Shown: one piece after another, positions 46,374 to 58,892 of the stretch
Numbering within the stretch: the first letter of the stretch is position 1
Layout: each line of letters opens with the position of its first letter
NCBI GenBank assembly: GCA_028292405.1
Contig: JAQGMJ010000051.1
Coordinates: forward strand, 1-58,892
Length of the DNA stretch: 58,892 nt
Reading direction: 5' to 3'
Source: Betaproteobacteria bacterium
GTDB taxonomy: Bacteria; Pseudomonadota; Gammaproteobacteria; Burkholderiales; JAEUOS01
Position numbers and translations under genes: made by a program
The notes under the pieces: model-generated
What the model was told of the DNA's origin: nothing
The model's database searches: none
What the model saw: only the letters and a program-made list of their open reading frames with translations

Positions 46374-47035
46374 TCCGGATCAACCTGCTCCCGCACCGGG
46401 AGCTCAAGCGGCAGGCGCGCCGCCGGATGTTCGGCATCCTGTGCGCGGTCTTCATCCTGATCGGCGCGGCCGTGGTCGGCCTGGGCGGGGTCTTCATCAA
46501 CGGCGAGATTTCCGACCAGAACGACTCCAATGCCTTCATCAAGAAGGCAAACGCCAAGCTTGACGACGACATCAAGGAAATTGCCAAGCTGCGCGATGAA
46601 ATCGAAGGCCTGAAGGCGCGCCAGAAGGCGGTGGAGGATCTGCAGGGCGACCGCAACCTGCCGGTGCACGTGCTCGACGAACTGGTGAAAAACACGCCCG
46701 AGGGCATCTACCTGCGTTCCCTGCGCCAGCAGGGTGCGCGCGTCACGCTCAACGGCCTGGCTGCCAACAACGCCAAAGTGGCCGATTACGTGCGCAACCT
46801 GGGCAACAACTCGCCCTGGCTGGCCAATCCGGAACTGGTGGAAATCAGGGCCGTCACCGTCGGTGCCGGCGCCGCGGCCAAGCGCCTGAACGACTTCACC
46901 ATGGCCGTTTCCATCCGTCGTCCGAAAGAGCCTGATGCCGCCGCACCCGTCGCGCCCGGTGCACCCGGCGCGCCCGCCGCAGCTGGTGGGCCCGCCGCAC
47001 CCCCGGCAGCCGCTCCCGGCGCGCCGAAAGCCTAG
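46370..47035 (+). CDS. pilN: Type IV pilus assembly protein PilN
   Basis: 221 residues. The N-terminal IRINLLPHRELKRQARRRMF is the PilM-binding peptide. One span near residues 20-43, then a periplasmic coiled-coil and ferredoxin-like domain. The C-terminal 35 residues are Ala/Pro-rich (about AAPVAPGAPGAPAAAGGPAA), longer than usual. It pairs with PilO. Ends in TAG. Confidence 0.94.
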   Translation: MIRINLLPHRELKRQARRRMFGILCAVFILIGAAVVGLGGVFINGEISDQNDSNAFIKKANAKLDDDIKEIAKLRDEIEGLKARQKAVEDLQGDRNLPVHVLDELVKNTPEGIYLRSLRQQGARVTLNGLAANNAKVADYVRNLGNNSPWLANPELVEIRAVTVGAGAAAKRLNDFTMAVSIRRPKEPDAAAPVAPGAPGAPAAAGGPAAPPAAAPGAPKA

Positions 47036-47056
47036 AGCAAAAAGGGGAGAGCAAGA

Positions 47057-47686
47057 ATGAATATTGCTGATCAATTCAAAAACGTCAACTGGCAGGACCT
47101 GCCCAACGCGCCGCCGGCGCCGAAGCTCCTGGCCCTGATCCTGATGATGATCGCCGTCGTCGGCGCCGGCTTCTGGTTCTACTGGAAGCCGCTGCAGGAG
47201 GACCTCGACCGCGCCGTCCAGGAAGAGGATCGTCTGAAAAAAGACTACCTTTCCAAGAAGCAGCAGGCGGTGAACCTTCCGGAACTGAAAAAGCAGCTGG
47301 TGCAGGTTCAACAGTACGTTTCGACGCTGGAAAAGCAGCTCCCCAGCAAGTCCGAAATGGACGCCCTGCTGACCGACATCAACCAGGCCGGTCTCGGCCG
47401 CGGCCTGCAGTTCGAGCTGTTCCGGCCCGGCAACGTCAACGTCAAGGAATATTACGCGGAGCTGCCGATCGCCGTACGCGTCACCGGCAACTATCATGAC
47501 CTTGGCGCCTTCGCCAGCGACATCGCCGGCCTGTCCCGCATCGTCACCCTCAACGACATGGCTGTTTCGGTCACACCGGGCGGCGGGTTGAGCATGGACA
47601 CGACCGCCAAGACCTTCCGCTATCTCGACCAGGGCGAGATCGACAGCCAGCGCAAGACCGCGCCGAAGGGAGGGGCGAAAAAATGA
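47057..47686 (+). CDS. pilO: Type IV pilus assembly protein PilO
   Basis: 209 residues. A single span LLALILMMIAVVGAGFWFYW at about residues 25-45, coiled coil, then a ferredoxin-like domain with YYAELPIAVRVTGNYHDLGA, typical of PilO. It forms a heterodimer with PilN in the inner membrane and contacts the lipoprotein PilP. The stop overlaps pilP by 4 bp. A GGGGAGA site precedes the ATG. Confidence 0.95.
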   Translation: MNIADQFKNVNWQDLPNAPPAPKLLALILMMIAVVGAGFWFYWKPLQEDLDRAVQEEDRLKKDYLSKKQQAVNLPELKKQLVQVQQYVSTLEKQLPSKSEMDALLTDINQAGLGRGLQFELFRPGNVNVKEYYAELPIAVRVTGNYHDLGAFASDIAGLSRIVTLNDMAVSVTPGGGLSMDTTAKTFRYLDQGEIDSQRKTAPKGGAKK

Positions 47687-48249
47687 TAGCCAAAACTAAT
47701 CTGCGGCTGCCCGCCCGGTCTGTCCTGGCAGTAGCCGTGGCCACGATGGCGCTGGCCGGCTGCGGCGGCAGCGAGCATCAGGAAATCCAGCGCTGGATGG
47801 CCGATGCGACCAAGGACATGCGCGGCAAGGTCGAAAAGATCGACGAGCCGAAAAAATTCGCGCCCTTCAAGTACGAGTCCGAGAAGCAGATGGACCCGTT
47901 CAATGCCGATAAGGTCGCGCTGCTGCCGGCTGATCGCGGCGGCAAGGGCGGCAAGGGCGGCGGCATCGCCGGCCCCGACATGACGCGGCGCCGCGAGGTG
48001 CTTGAATCGTTCCCGCTGGAAAACCTGAAGATGGTCGGCATGCTGCAGCAAAAGGGCGCCACCTACGGGATCATCAAGGCGGACACCAATTTGCACCGGG
48101 TGAAGATCGGCAACTATATGGGCCAGAACTTCGGGATCATCACCAATATCACTGAATCCGAGATTACCTTAAAAGAGCTAGTGCAAGACGGCGGGGGCGA
48201 CTGGGTCGAACGTGTCAGCACCTTGCAACTTCAGGAGGAAAAGCAATGA
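47683..48249 (+). CDS. pilP: Type IV pilus lipoprotein PilP
   Basis: 188 residues, lipobox LAGC with Cys27, then an unstructured stretch rich in Gly and Lys, and the beta-sandwich domain SFPLENLKMVGMLQQKGATY...VKIGNYMGQNFG. PilP links PilNO in the inner membrane to PilQ in the outer membrane. Overlaps pilO and pilQ by 4 bp each. Confidence 0.94.
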   Translation: MIAKTNLRLPARSVLAVAVATMALAGCGGSEHQEIQRWMADATKDMRGKVEKIDEPKKFAPFKYESEKQMDPFNADKVALLPADRGGKGGKGGGIAGPDMTRRREVLESFPLENLKMVGMLQQKGATYGIIKADTNLHRVKIGNYMGQNFGIITNITESEITLKELVQDGGGDWVERVSTLQLQEEKQ

Positions 48250-50360
48250 AACTGGGACGTTTGATGAGCGCCGGGCCGCTCCGCGTATTCGCGGCCGCCG
48301 GCTTGATGATGGCAGCTCTCGCCGCACAGGCGCAGAACTCCATCGAATCGATGAACGTGACCCAGCAGGGGGGGGTGGTGATCCTGAGGGTAAACCTCAA
48401 GGAAGCGCCGGCCAATCCACCAGCCGGGTTCACCGTCGCCAACCCGCCGCGGGTCGCACTCGACTTCGCCGGTACGGTCAACGGACTGGGGCGCAACAGC
48501 CAGGATGTCGGCCAGGGCGACCTGCGCAGCATCAACGTCGTGCAGGTCGGTGACCGCTCGCGCATGGTGCTAAACCTGAAGTCCGCGGTCAGCTACGACG
48601 CACGGATCGAAGGCAAGTCGGTGATCGTCAGCCTGACCCCGGCCGCAGCCGCCGGCGGTACGCCGTCGAACCCCACTTCGTTCGCGCCGTCCAACAGTTC
48701 CACCGTCGGCACCTCCGCGCTGCGCGATATCGACTTCCGCCGCGGCCCTGACGGTTCCGGCCGGGTCGTCATCGAACTGGGCAACACCGGTACCGGTGTC
48801 GACATCCGCCAGCAAGGCCAGACCCTGGTGGTCGACTTCCAGAAGGCCAGCTTGCCCGATAACCTGCGCCGCCGCCTCGATGTCGGCGATTTCGCCACCC
48901 CGGTGCAAACGATCAACACCTTCACCCAGGGCGAGAACGTGCGCATGGTGATCGAGCCCAAGGGCCTGTGGGAACACAATGCCTACCAGACCGACACCCA
49001 GTTCGTGGTGGAGGTCAAGCCGATCAAGGAAGATCCGAACAAGCTGGTGCAGGGCAGCCGCGGCGGTTACACCGGCGAAAAGCTGTCGCTGAACTTCCAG
49101 AACATCGAAGTGCGCTCGGTGCTGCAGGTGATCGCCGACTTCACCAACCTGAACATCATCACCAGCGACACGGTGACCGGCAACCTGACCCTGCGCCTGA
49201 AAGACGTGCCGTGGGACCAGGCGCTGGACATCATCCTGCAGACCCGCGGCCTGGACATGCGCAAGAACGGCAACGTGATCTGGATCGCGCCGCGCGATGA
49301 GCTGGCCACCAAGGAAAAACTGGAACTGGAACAGCGTTCGCAGATTTCCGACCTCGAGCCGACCCGCACCGAAAGCTTCCAGCTGAACTACAACAAGGCC
49401 GCCGACATCCAGATAATGCTGCGCGACCCGCGGCAGTCGCTGCTGTCCAAGCGTGGTTCCGTCGCCATCGACGCGCGTACCAACCAGGTGTTCGTGCAGG
49501 ATACGCCGACCCGCCTGGAAGAAATGCGCCGCCTGATCGCCAAGGTTGACATTCCGGTGCGCCAGGTGCTGATCGAAGCACGCATTGTCGAAGCCACCGA
49601 CACCTTCAGCAAGAACCTCGGCGCGCGCTTCGGCGTCAGCCAGGCGACCGGCACTACCACCATTGGCGGGACCGGGATCAAGAGCAACTTCGGTGCGAGC
49701 CTGGCCGGTACCGGCTTCCAGAGCGGCCAGATTTCCACCACCCCGGACTTTTTCGGCAACGGACTGGCCTTCAACGGCGCCGCCACCGGCATCAACGGCA
49801 TTAACGCCGGCAGTTTCGCGGTGAGCTTGATGAACAGCGCGATGACCCGTTTCGTCAACCTGGAGTTGTCGGCCCTCGAAGCCGACGGCAAGGGCAAGAT
49901 CATCTCCAGCCCGCGCGTTTTGACCGCCGACCAGATCGAAGCGACGATCGAACAGGGTACGGAAGTGCCTTACCAGCAGGCCACCTCCAGCGGCGCCACC
50001 TCGGTGTCCTTCCGCAAGGCGACCCTGAGCCTGAAGGTCAAGCCGCAGATCACGCCGGAAGGCAACATCATCATGGACGTGCAGGTGAACAAGGATTCCG
50101 TCGGCACCGTCACCACCGCCGGCCCCTCGATCGACACCAAGTCGGTGAAGACCCAGGTGCTGGTGGACAACGGCGGCACGGTGGTGATCGGCGGCATCTA
50201 CACGCAGACCGAGAACGACCAGTTGACCAAGGTGCCGTTCTTCGGAGACCTGCCGGTGTTCGGCAACCTGTTCAAGAACTCGACCCGCCAGAACGACAAG
50301 ACCGAGCTGCTGGTGTTCCTCACCCCGCGCGTGGTCAACGACAAGCTGAACGTTCGCTAG
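48246..50360 (+). CDS. pilQ: Type IV pilus secretin PilQ
   Basis: 704 residues. Signal peptide near FAAAGLMMAALAAQAQ, two N-terminal AMIN domains (about 30-130 and 160-260) that bind peptidoglycan, the STN/N domains EKLSLNFQNIEVRSVLQVIA, and the secretin core with VPFFGDLPVFGNLFKNSTRQ and LLVFLTPRVVND. It forms the outer-membrane gate for pili. A Gly/Ala-rich insert lies in the gate region around residues 480-525. It is the last pil gene and is followed by a terminator. Confidence 0.95.
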   Translation: MKLGRLMSAGPLRVFAAAGLMMAALAAQAQNSIESMNVTQQGGVVILRVNLKEAPANPPAGFTVANPPRVALDFAGTVNGLGRNSQDVGQGDLRSINVVQVGDRSRMVLNLKSAVSYDARIEGKSVIVSLTPAAAAGGTPSNPTSFAPSNSSTVGTSALRDIDFRRGPDGSGRVVIELGNTGTGVDIRQQGQTLVVDFQKASLPDNLRRRLDVGDFATPVQTINTFTQGENVRMVIEPKGLWEHNAYQTDTQFVVEVKPIKEDPNKLVQGSRGGYTGEKLSLNFQNIEVRSVLQVIADFTNLNIITSDTVTGNLTLRLKDVPWDQALDIILQTRGLDMRKNGNVIWIAPRDELATKEKLELEQRSQISDLEPTRTESFQLNYNKAADIQIMLRDPRQSLLSKRGSVAIDARTNQVFVQDTPTRLEEMRRLIAKVDIPVRQVLIEARIVEATDTFSKNLGARFGVSQATGTTTIGGTGIKSNFGASLAGTGFQSGQISTTPDFFGNGLAFNGAATGINGINAGSFAVSLMNSAMTRFVNLELSALEADGKGKIISSPRVLTADQIEATIEQGTEVPYQQATSSGATSVSFRKATLSLKVKPQITPEGNIIMDVQVNKDSVGTVTTAGPSIDTKSVKTQVLVDNGGTVVIGGIYTQTENDQLTKVPFFGDLPVFGNLFKNSTRQNDKTELLVFLTPRVVNDKLNVR

Positions 50361-50374
50361 TCGCTTCAGTAGTG

Positions 50375-50404
50375 AAAAGCCGGGCGCGAGCCCGGCTTTT
50401 TTTT
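50375..50404 (+). terminator. Intrinsic terminator after pilQ
   Basis: AAAAGCCGGGC and GCCCGGCTTTT form a perfect 11-bp stem with a GCGA loop, ending in T8. It closes the pil operon 14 bp after the pilQ stop, so aroK needs its own promoter. Confidence 0.9.
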
Positions 50405-50470
50405 GTCCCGCTTCCGCCGGTCCGCCCGTTTGCGGCGGCCGCGGGCAGGCCCGACTGATACAATTTGAGC

Positions 50471-51013
50471 ATGTTGGAACAGCAGCGCAACATCATCCTG
50501 GTCGGCCTCATGGGGGCCGGCAAAACCACCATCGGGCGCCTGCTGGCGAAGCACTTCGACCGCGCCTTTGTCGACTCAGACCATGAGATCGAGGCGCGCA
50601 CCGGGGTGCGTATTCCGGTGATTTTCGAACTTGAGGGCGAAGAGGGCTTTCGCGCGCGCGAATCGCAGGTGCTGGCGGAGCTGGCGCAGCGCGACAACAT
50701 CGTGCTGGCCACCGGCGGCGGCGCCGTGCTTGCCGCCGCCAACCGCGGGATATTGCGCGAAAGCGGGCTGGTGATCTATCTGCGTGCCCAGCCTACCGAT
50801 TTGTGGCATCGTACCCAGCATGACCGCAACCGGCCGCTGTTGCGGACCGACGACCCCGAACAACGCCTGAACGAGCTATACGCAGTGCGTGACCCGCTAT
50901 ATCAAGAGGCCGCGCATATGATCGTCGAAACCGGCAGGCAAAGCCCGCACATGCTGGCGGGCAAACTGGAGCAGCAACTGCGCGACCAATGGATGAATTA
51001 CGTGTCAACCTAG
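50471..51013 (+). CDS. aroK: Shikimate kinase
   Basis: 180 residues from ATG at 50471. P-loop [31 protein letters not shown] and [15 protein letters not shown] are the shikimate kinase signatures. It phosphorylates shikimate using ATP. A TACAAT hexamer at 50459-50464 would place transcription start almost at the ATG. The 3' end overlaps aroB by 25 bp, the usual aroKB coupling. Ends in TAG. Confidence 0.95.
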   Translation: MLEQQRNIILVGLMGAGKTTIGRLLAKHFDRAFVDSDHEIEARTGVRIPVIFELEGEEGFRARESQVLAELAQRDNIVLATGGGAVLAAANRGILRESGLVIYLRAQPTDLWHRTQHDRNRPLLRTDDPEQRLNELYAVRDPLYQEAAHMIVETGRQSPHMLAGKLEQQLRDQWMNYVST

Positions 51014-52071
51014 CCGACCGCGGCTACCCCATCGTCATCGGCCCCGGCCTGATTCGCCAGGAGGCGCTGCTCAAGCGCGGCCTTGGCTCGGGTATCGCCG
51101 CGGTGGTCACCAGCGACCGCATCGCGCCGCTGTACCTCAAGACCGTCACCGATACCCTGGCGCGCGGCGGCGCGCAGGTGCTTGAAATCGTCGTGCCCGA
51201 CGGCGAACAGGCGAAAAACTGGGAAACCCTGAACCTGGTCTACGATGCCCTGCTGGCCAACCGCTGCGACCGCAAGACCACCATCGTCGCGCTTGGCGGC
51301 GGCGTCATCGGCGACCTGGCGGGCTTTGCCGCCGCTACCTACCAGCGCGGCGTGCCCTTCATCCAGGTGCCGACCACGCTGCTGGCGCTGGTCGACTCCT
51401 CGGTCGGCGGCAAGACCGCGATCAACCATCCGCTCGGCAAGAACATGATCGGCGCGTTTTACCAGCCGCAACTGGTGCTGGCCGATACCGACACCCTCTC
51501 CACCTTGCCGGACCGCGAATACCGCTCGGGCCTGGGCGAAGTGGTCAAGTACGGCTTCATCTACGACTACGCCTTTCTCGAATGGCTGGAAGCGAACATG
51601 GACGCGCTGCTGGCGCGCGATCCGGCGGCGCTGACGCATGCGATCCGCCGCTCCTGCGAAATCAAGGCCGGGATCGTGGCGCAGGACGAGCGCGAAACCG
51701 GCATCCGCGCCTGGCTCAACCTAGGTCACACCTTCGGCCACGCCATCGAAACCGGCCTGGGCTACGGCGAGTGGCTGCATGGCGAAGCGGTGGCCGCCGG
51801 CATGGTGGCGGCCGCCGAGCTGTCGCGCCTGCAGGGAAATCTTTCCGTGGCTGATGTGGCTCGCGTGCGCCGCCTGATCAAGCGCGCCGGTTTGCCGACG
51901 GTCTCGCCGGATCTGGGGCAGGCGCGTTATTTCGATCTGATGCGCATCGACAAGAAGGCGGAGGGCGGCGCCATTCGCTATGTGTTGCTCAAGCGCCTGG
52001 GTGAGGCCTATGTCGCGCCGGTGCCGGACGCGCAGGTAGCGCCGGCGCTGGCGGCGGCGGTATCGAATTGA
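50989..52071 (+). CDS. aroB: 3-dehydroquinate synthase
   Basis: 360 residues starting [23 protein letters not shown] site [20 protein letters not shown], substrate region [20 protein letters not shown] and metal ligands in [20 protein letters not shown]. It converts DAHP to 3-dehydroquinate, the second shikimate step. Coupled to aroK by overlap. Confidence 0.96.
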   Translation: MDELRVNLADRGYPIVIGPGLIRQEALLKRGLGSGIAAVVTSDRIAPLYLKTVTDTLARGGAQVLEIVVPDGEQAKNWETLNLVYDALLANRCDRKTTIVALGGGVIGDLAGFAAATYQRGVPFIQVPTTLLALVDSSVGGKTAINHPLGKNMIGAFYQPQLVLADTDTLSTLPDREYRSGLGEVVKYGFIYDYAFLEWLEANMDALLARDPAALTHAIRRSCEIKAGIVAQDERETGIRAWLNLGHTFGHAIETGLGYGEWLHGEAVAAGMVAAAELSRLQGNLSVADVARVRRLIKRAGLPTVSPDLGQARYFDLMRIDKKAEGGAIRYVLLKRLGEAYVAPVPDAQVAPALAAAVSN

Positions 52072-52092
52072 AATGAGCGACGCCACCTGAAC

Positions 52093-53223
52093 ATGCAAAT
52101 CGAAGACGCTCTCGCTCCCTATGCCGCCCGCGCGGCTAACAGCCGCGGCCGGCTTCATGCCGAAGAACCGTCGGCGGCACGCGGCGAATTCCAGCGCGAC
52201 CGCGACCGCGTCATCCATTGCACCGCGTTTCGCCGCCTTGAATATAAAACCCAGGTATTCGTCAATCACGAGGGCGACCTGTTCCGCACGCGCCTCACCC
52301 ACTCGATCGAGGTAGCGCAACTGGCGCGCTCGATCGCTCGCCGCCTCAATCTGAACGAAGACCTGGTCGAAGCGATCTCGCTGGCCCACGACCTCGGCCA
52401 CACGCCCTTCGGCCACGCCGGCCAGGACGCGCTCAACGAATGCATGCGCGAGTTCGGCGGCTTCGAACACAACCTGCAATCGCTGCGCGTGGTCGATGTG
52501 CTGGAAGAGCGCTACGGCGCCTTCGACGGGCTGAACCTGACTTTCGAAACCCGCGAAGGCGTCCTCAAGCATTGCGCCGAAAACGTGGCGCGTACGCTGG
52601 GAGACGTCGGCGAGCGTTTTCTCGACCACACCCAGCCTTCGCTGGAAGCGCAACTCGCCAATCTGGCCGACGAGATCGCCTACAACAACCATGATGTCGA
52701 CGACGGCCTGCGTTCCGGCCTGATCACCCTTGACCAGCTCAAGGAAATACCGCTGTTCCGCCGCTATTTCGACCAGGCCGAGCGGCTGTATCCGGCGGCC
52801 AGCGAACGCCGGCGCATCAACGAGACCGTGCGCCGCATCATCAACGCCCTGGTGCTGGACCTGGTCACCCAAAGCGAGGCCAACATCGCCGCCGCCGCCC
52901 CCGGCTCGATCGACGACGTGCGCCACGCGCCGCCGCTGATCGCCTACAGCGAAACCGCGCACCAGGAATCGCTGGCGCTCAAGCGCTTTTTGCGCGACCA
53001 GCTGTATCAGCACTACCTAGTGCAACGCATGAGCGCCAAGGGCCGGCGCATCATCCGCGAACTGTTCGAATCCTTCATGGACGACGCCCGCCTGCTGCCC
53101 CCGCAATACCAGGCCAAGGCCGAGGCGGACCGCGCCCGCGCCGTCGCCGACTATATCTCCGGCATGACCGACCGCTACGCTATGCGCGAGCATCGGCGAC
53201 TCTTTACGGTCGAAGAAACCTGA
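52093..53223 (+). CDS. dgt: dGTP triphosphohydrolase (dGTPase) family protein
   Basis: 376 residues. HD-domain motifs: [38 protein letters not shown] and [15 protein letters not shown]. The family splits dGTP into deoxyguanosine and triphosphate and affects dNTP pools. It lies 21 bp after aroB, an arrangement common in betaproteobacteria. The stop TGA is directly followed by the left repeat of the RAYT unit. Confidence 0.93.
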   Translation: MQIEDALAPYAARAANSRGRLHAEEPSAARGEFQRDRDRVIHCTAFRRLEYKTQVFVNHEGDLFRTRLTHSIEVAQLARSIARRLNLNEDLVEAISLAHDLGHTPFGHAGQDALNECMREFGGFEHNLQSLRVVDVLEERYGAFDGLNLTFETREGVLKHCAENVARTLGDVGERFLDHTQPSLEAQLANLADEIAYNNHDVDDGLRSGLITLDQLKEIPLFRRYFDQAERLYPAASERRRINETVRRIINALVLDLVTQSEANIAAAAPGSIDDVRHAPPLIAYSETAHQESLALKRFLRDQLYQHYLVQRMSAKGRRIIRELFESFMDDARLLPPQYQAKAEADRARAVADYISGMTDRYAMREHRRLFTVEET

Positions 53224-53224
53224 A

Positions 53225-53250
53225 AATAATTGGGGTCAGAGTCAGTTTTC
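53225..53250 (+). repeat. Left inverted repeat of the RAYT unit
   Basis: Core AATAATTGGGGTCAGAGTCA then GTTTTC. It begins one base after the dgt stop codon (53221-53223). Matches the right repeat in reverse orientation with two mismatches (positions 8 and 21). Confidence 0.85.
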
Positions 53251-53287
53251 TGGCACACTTACGCTCTTCCCGGCTCTAAAGCGCAAC

Positions 53288-53977
53288 GTGGCTCGCCTGC
53301 CCCGCCTGACCGTTCCCGGCTATCCGCACCACCTGATCCAGCGCGGCAATAACCGGCAGACCGTCTTTACCGACCCGACCGACTATCAGCACTGGCTCGA
53401 GTATCTGGGCGAATGCGCGCCGCGCTACGGCGTGGCGATCCATGCCTACGTGTTAATGAGCAATCACTTTCATCTGCTGGCCACCCCCGAGGACGAGCAC
53501 GGGCTTTCCAGCATGATGCAATCGCTCGGCCGGCGCTATGTACGGACTTTCAACGATCGTCACAAACGCACCGGCACCCTATGGGAAGGCCGTTATAAAG
53601 CCACGGTCATTGATAGTGAGCGCTACCTTATTGCCTGTATGGCTTATATCGAGCTCAATCCGGTGCGCGCCGGCACGGTGCTACACGCGACGGACTACCC
53701 TTGGTCCAGTTATGCGCATCAGACCGGAATCCGGCACGACTCGCTGATCACGCCGCATTCCCTCTACTGGGCGCTGGGCAATACGCCGTTCTCGCGAGAG
53801 GCGGCATACCGGCAGGTAGTGGAGTCCGGCATGAGCAAGGAAGAGGTCGACGATCTCACCCAGGCCACGCTTAAAGGCTGGGCTTTGGGTAGCGAAAAAT
53901 TTGCACTTGATCTGCAGGAGCGAACGGGGCGCCGGGCAAGCAAGCAAAAGCCGGGAAGGCCATTCTCCAAGCTCTGA
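53288..53977 (+). CDS. REP-associated tyrosine transposase (RAYT, IS200-like Y1)
   Basis: 229 residues, GTG start at 53288 without a clear ribosome-binding site. The Y1 transposase core includes IHAYVLMSNHFHLLATPEDE (HUH motif), GTLWEGRYKATVIDSERYLI and CMAYIELNPVRAGTVLHATD, whose Tyr is near the catalytic position. RAYTs are thought to spread or maintain REP sequences rather than move themselves. It is inserted between dgt and gltB with inverted repeats on both sides. The reading frame is intact. Confidence 0.9.
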   Translation: MARLPRLTVPGYPHHLIQRGNNRQTVFTDPTDYQHWLEYLGECAPRYGVAIHAYVLMSNHFHLLATPEDEHGLSSMMQSLGRRYVRTFNDRHKRTGTLWEGRYKATVIDSERYLIACMAYIELNPVRAGTVLHATDYPWSSYAHQTGIRHDSLITPHSLYWALGNTPFSREAAYRQVVESGMSKEEVDDLTQATLKGWALGSEKFALDLQERTGRRASKQKPGRPFSKL

Positions 53978-53990
53978 GCCATCCGGGTGC

Positions 53991-54010
53991 ATTTTACTCT
54001 GTCCCCAATT
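53991..54010 (-). repeat. Degenerate extra copy of the RAYT repeat
   Basis: On the minus strand it reads AATTGGGGACAGAGTAAAAT, resembling the core AATTGGGGTCAGAGTCA. It follows the RAYT stop by 13 bp. Next to it is a small hairpin GATTTT-AGTGC-AAAATC (54011-54027). Confidence 0.65.
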
Positions 54011-54035
54011 GATTTTAGTGCAAAATCTGAGCTTG

Positions 54036-54061
54036 GAAAAATGACTCTGACCCTAATTATT
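54036..54061 (-). repeat. Right inverted repeat of the RAYT unit
   Basis: On the minus strand AATAATTAGGGTCAGAGTCA then TTTTTC, the partner of the left repeat. Confidence 0.85.
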
Positions 54062-54156
54062 GCGGTTGAGTCGCCCATGGTTTCAGCGTATAGTCAGTTG
54101 CCCGTGTTTTGATTTGTGCGGCGCTGCAGCATGCGGCGCTGCCTGAGGACCTAGCG

Positions 54157-58866
<4,710 letters not shown>

Positions 58867-58876
58867 AGACATTAAC

Positions 58877-58892
58877 AAGAGGATTATTGTGG
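58877..58892 (+). other. Probable start of the next gene (gltD expected)
   Basis: AAGAGG (58877-58882) followed by a GTG at 58889-58891 at the window edge. gltD usually follows gltB, but only two codon positions are visible, so this rests on context. Confidence 0.35.

Larger units (their letters stand above)
53225..54061 (+). mobile_element. RAYT unit: REP-associated tyrosine transposase with flanking inverted repeats
   Basis: An 837-bp unit between dgt and gltB, bounded by 26-bp inverted repeats (53225-53250 and 54036-54061, 24 of 26 identical), enclosing one RAYT gene and a further repeat-like copy at 53991-54010. RAYTs are chromosomal relatives of IS200/IS605 transposases associated with palindromic REP sequences. 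No target duplication was noticed. Confidence 0.8.

Noticed and set aside
53288..53977. The RAYT gene as a complete autonomous insertion sequence
   Set aside because: RAYTs are single domesticated genes, and I saw no target-site duplication; only the inverted repeats are evident.

Overview
The window is a GC-rich bacterial chromosome segment with compact, mostly operonic genes. The S10-spc-alpha ribosomal order, a secY-(infA)-rpmJ-rpsM junction, System II cytochrome c maturation (ResB/CcsB), a Bug-type solute-binding protein, NodI/NodJ-like ABC genes outside any nodulation context, and the pilMNOPQ-aroK-aroB-dgt-gltB order together point to a betaproteobacterium, probably near Rhodocyclales/Nitrosomonadales. 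That placement is an inference from gene order and protein flavour. No rRNA, tRNA or CRISPR array was seen.

Region 1 (1-14.8 kb) is the ribosomal protein supercluster: the end of tuf, rpsJ, rplC-D-W-B, rpsS, rplV, rpsC, rplP, rpmC, rpsQ, then rplN-X-E, rpsN-H, rplF-R, rpsE, rpmD, rplO, secY, rpmJ, rpsM-K-D, rpoA, rplQ and a strong terminator. Two internal promoters share the same hexamers and spacing (TTGCGT-17-TATAAT). rpsC carries an in-frame TAG at codon 154 with fully conserved S3 sequence after it. infA is reduced to about 13 recognisable C-terminal codons between secY and rpmJ.

Region 2 (14.9-29.7 kb) is a mixed accessory and housekeeping stretch. It holds a NodIJ-like exporter, a class II aldolase, fxsA, cutA, a DsbD-like protein without its membrane hub, an HD hydrolase, an SMP-30 lactonase, a Bug receptor, a PRISE-type SDR and small secreted proteins. 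A leftward group follows (hemB, corA, a TlpA-like thioredoxin, a transglutaminase).

Region 3 (29.7-42.5 kb) begins with a candidate small RNA, transcribed divergently from hemB with its own promoter and terminator. After it come engB, cytochrome c4, resB-ccsB, msrP-msrQ, a flavoprotein, lptM-lysA, cyaY, and a MarR regulator facing a ketopantoate-reductase-like gene across a 29-bp perfect palindrome.

Region 4 (42.5 kb to the end) holds the PBP1A gene divergent from the type IV pilus operon pilMNOPQ, then aroK-aroB-dgt, a RAYT transposase flanked by 26-bp inverted repeats, and gltB. The window stops at the probable start of gltD.

Many genes serve the envelope and periplasm: thiol and methionine-sulfoxide redox chemistry, cytochrome c assembly, peptidoglycan synthesis and pilus biogenesis. 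The least ordinary items are the rpsC amber codon, the infA remnant, the hub-less DsbD, the candidate sRNA, the MarR palindrome and the RAYT unit.
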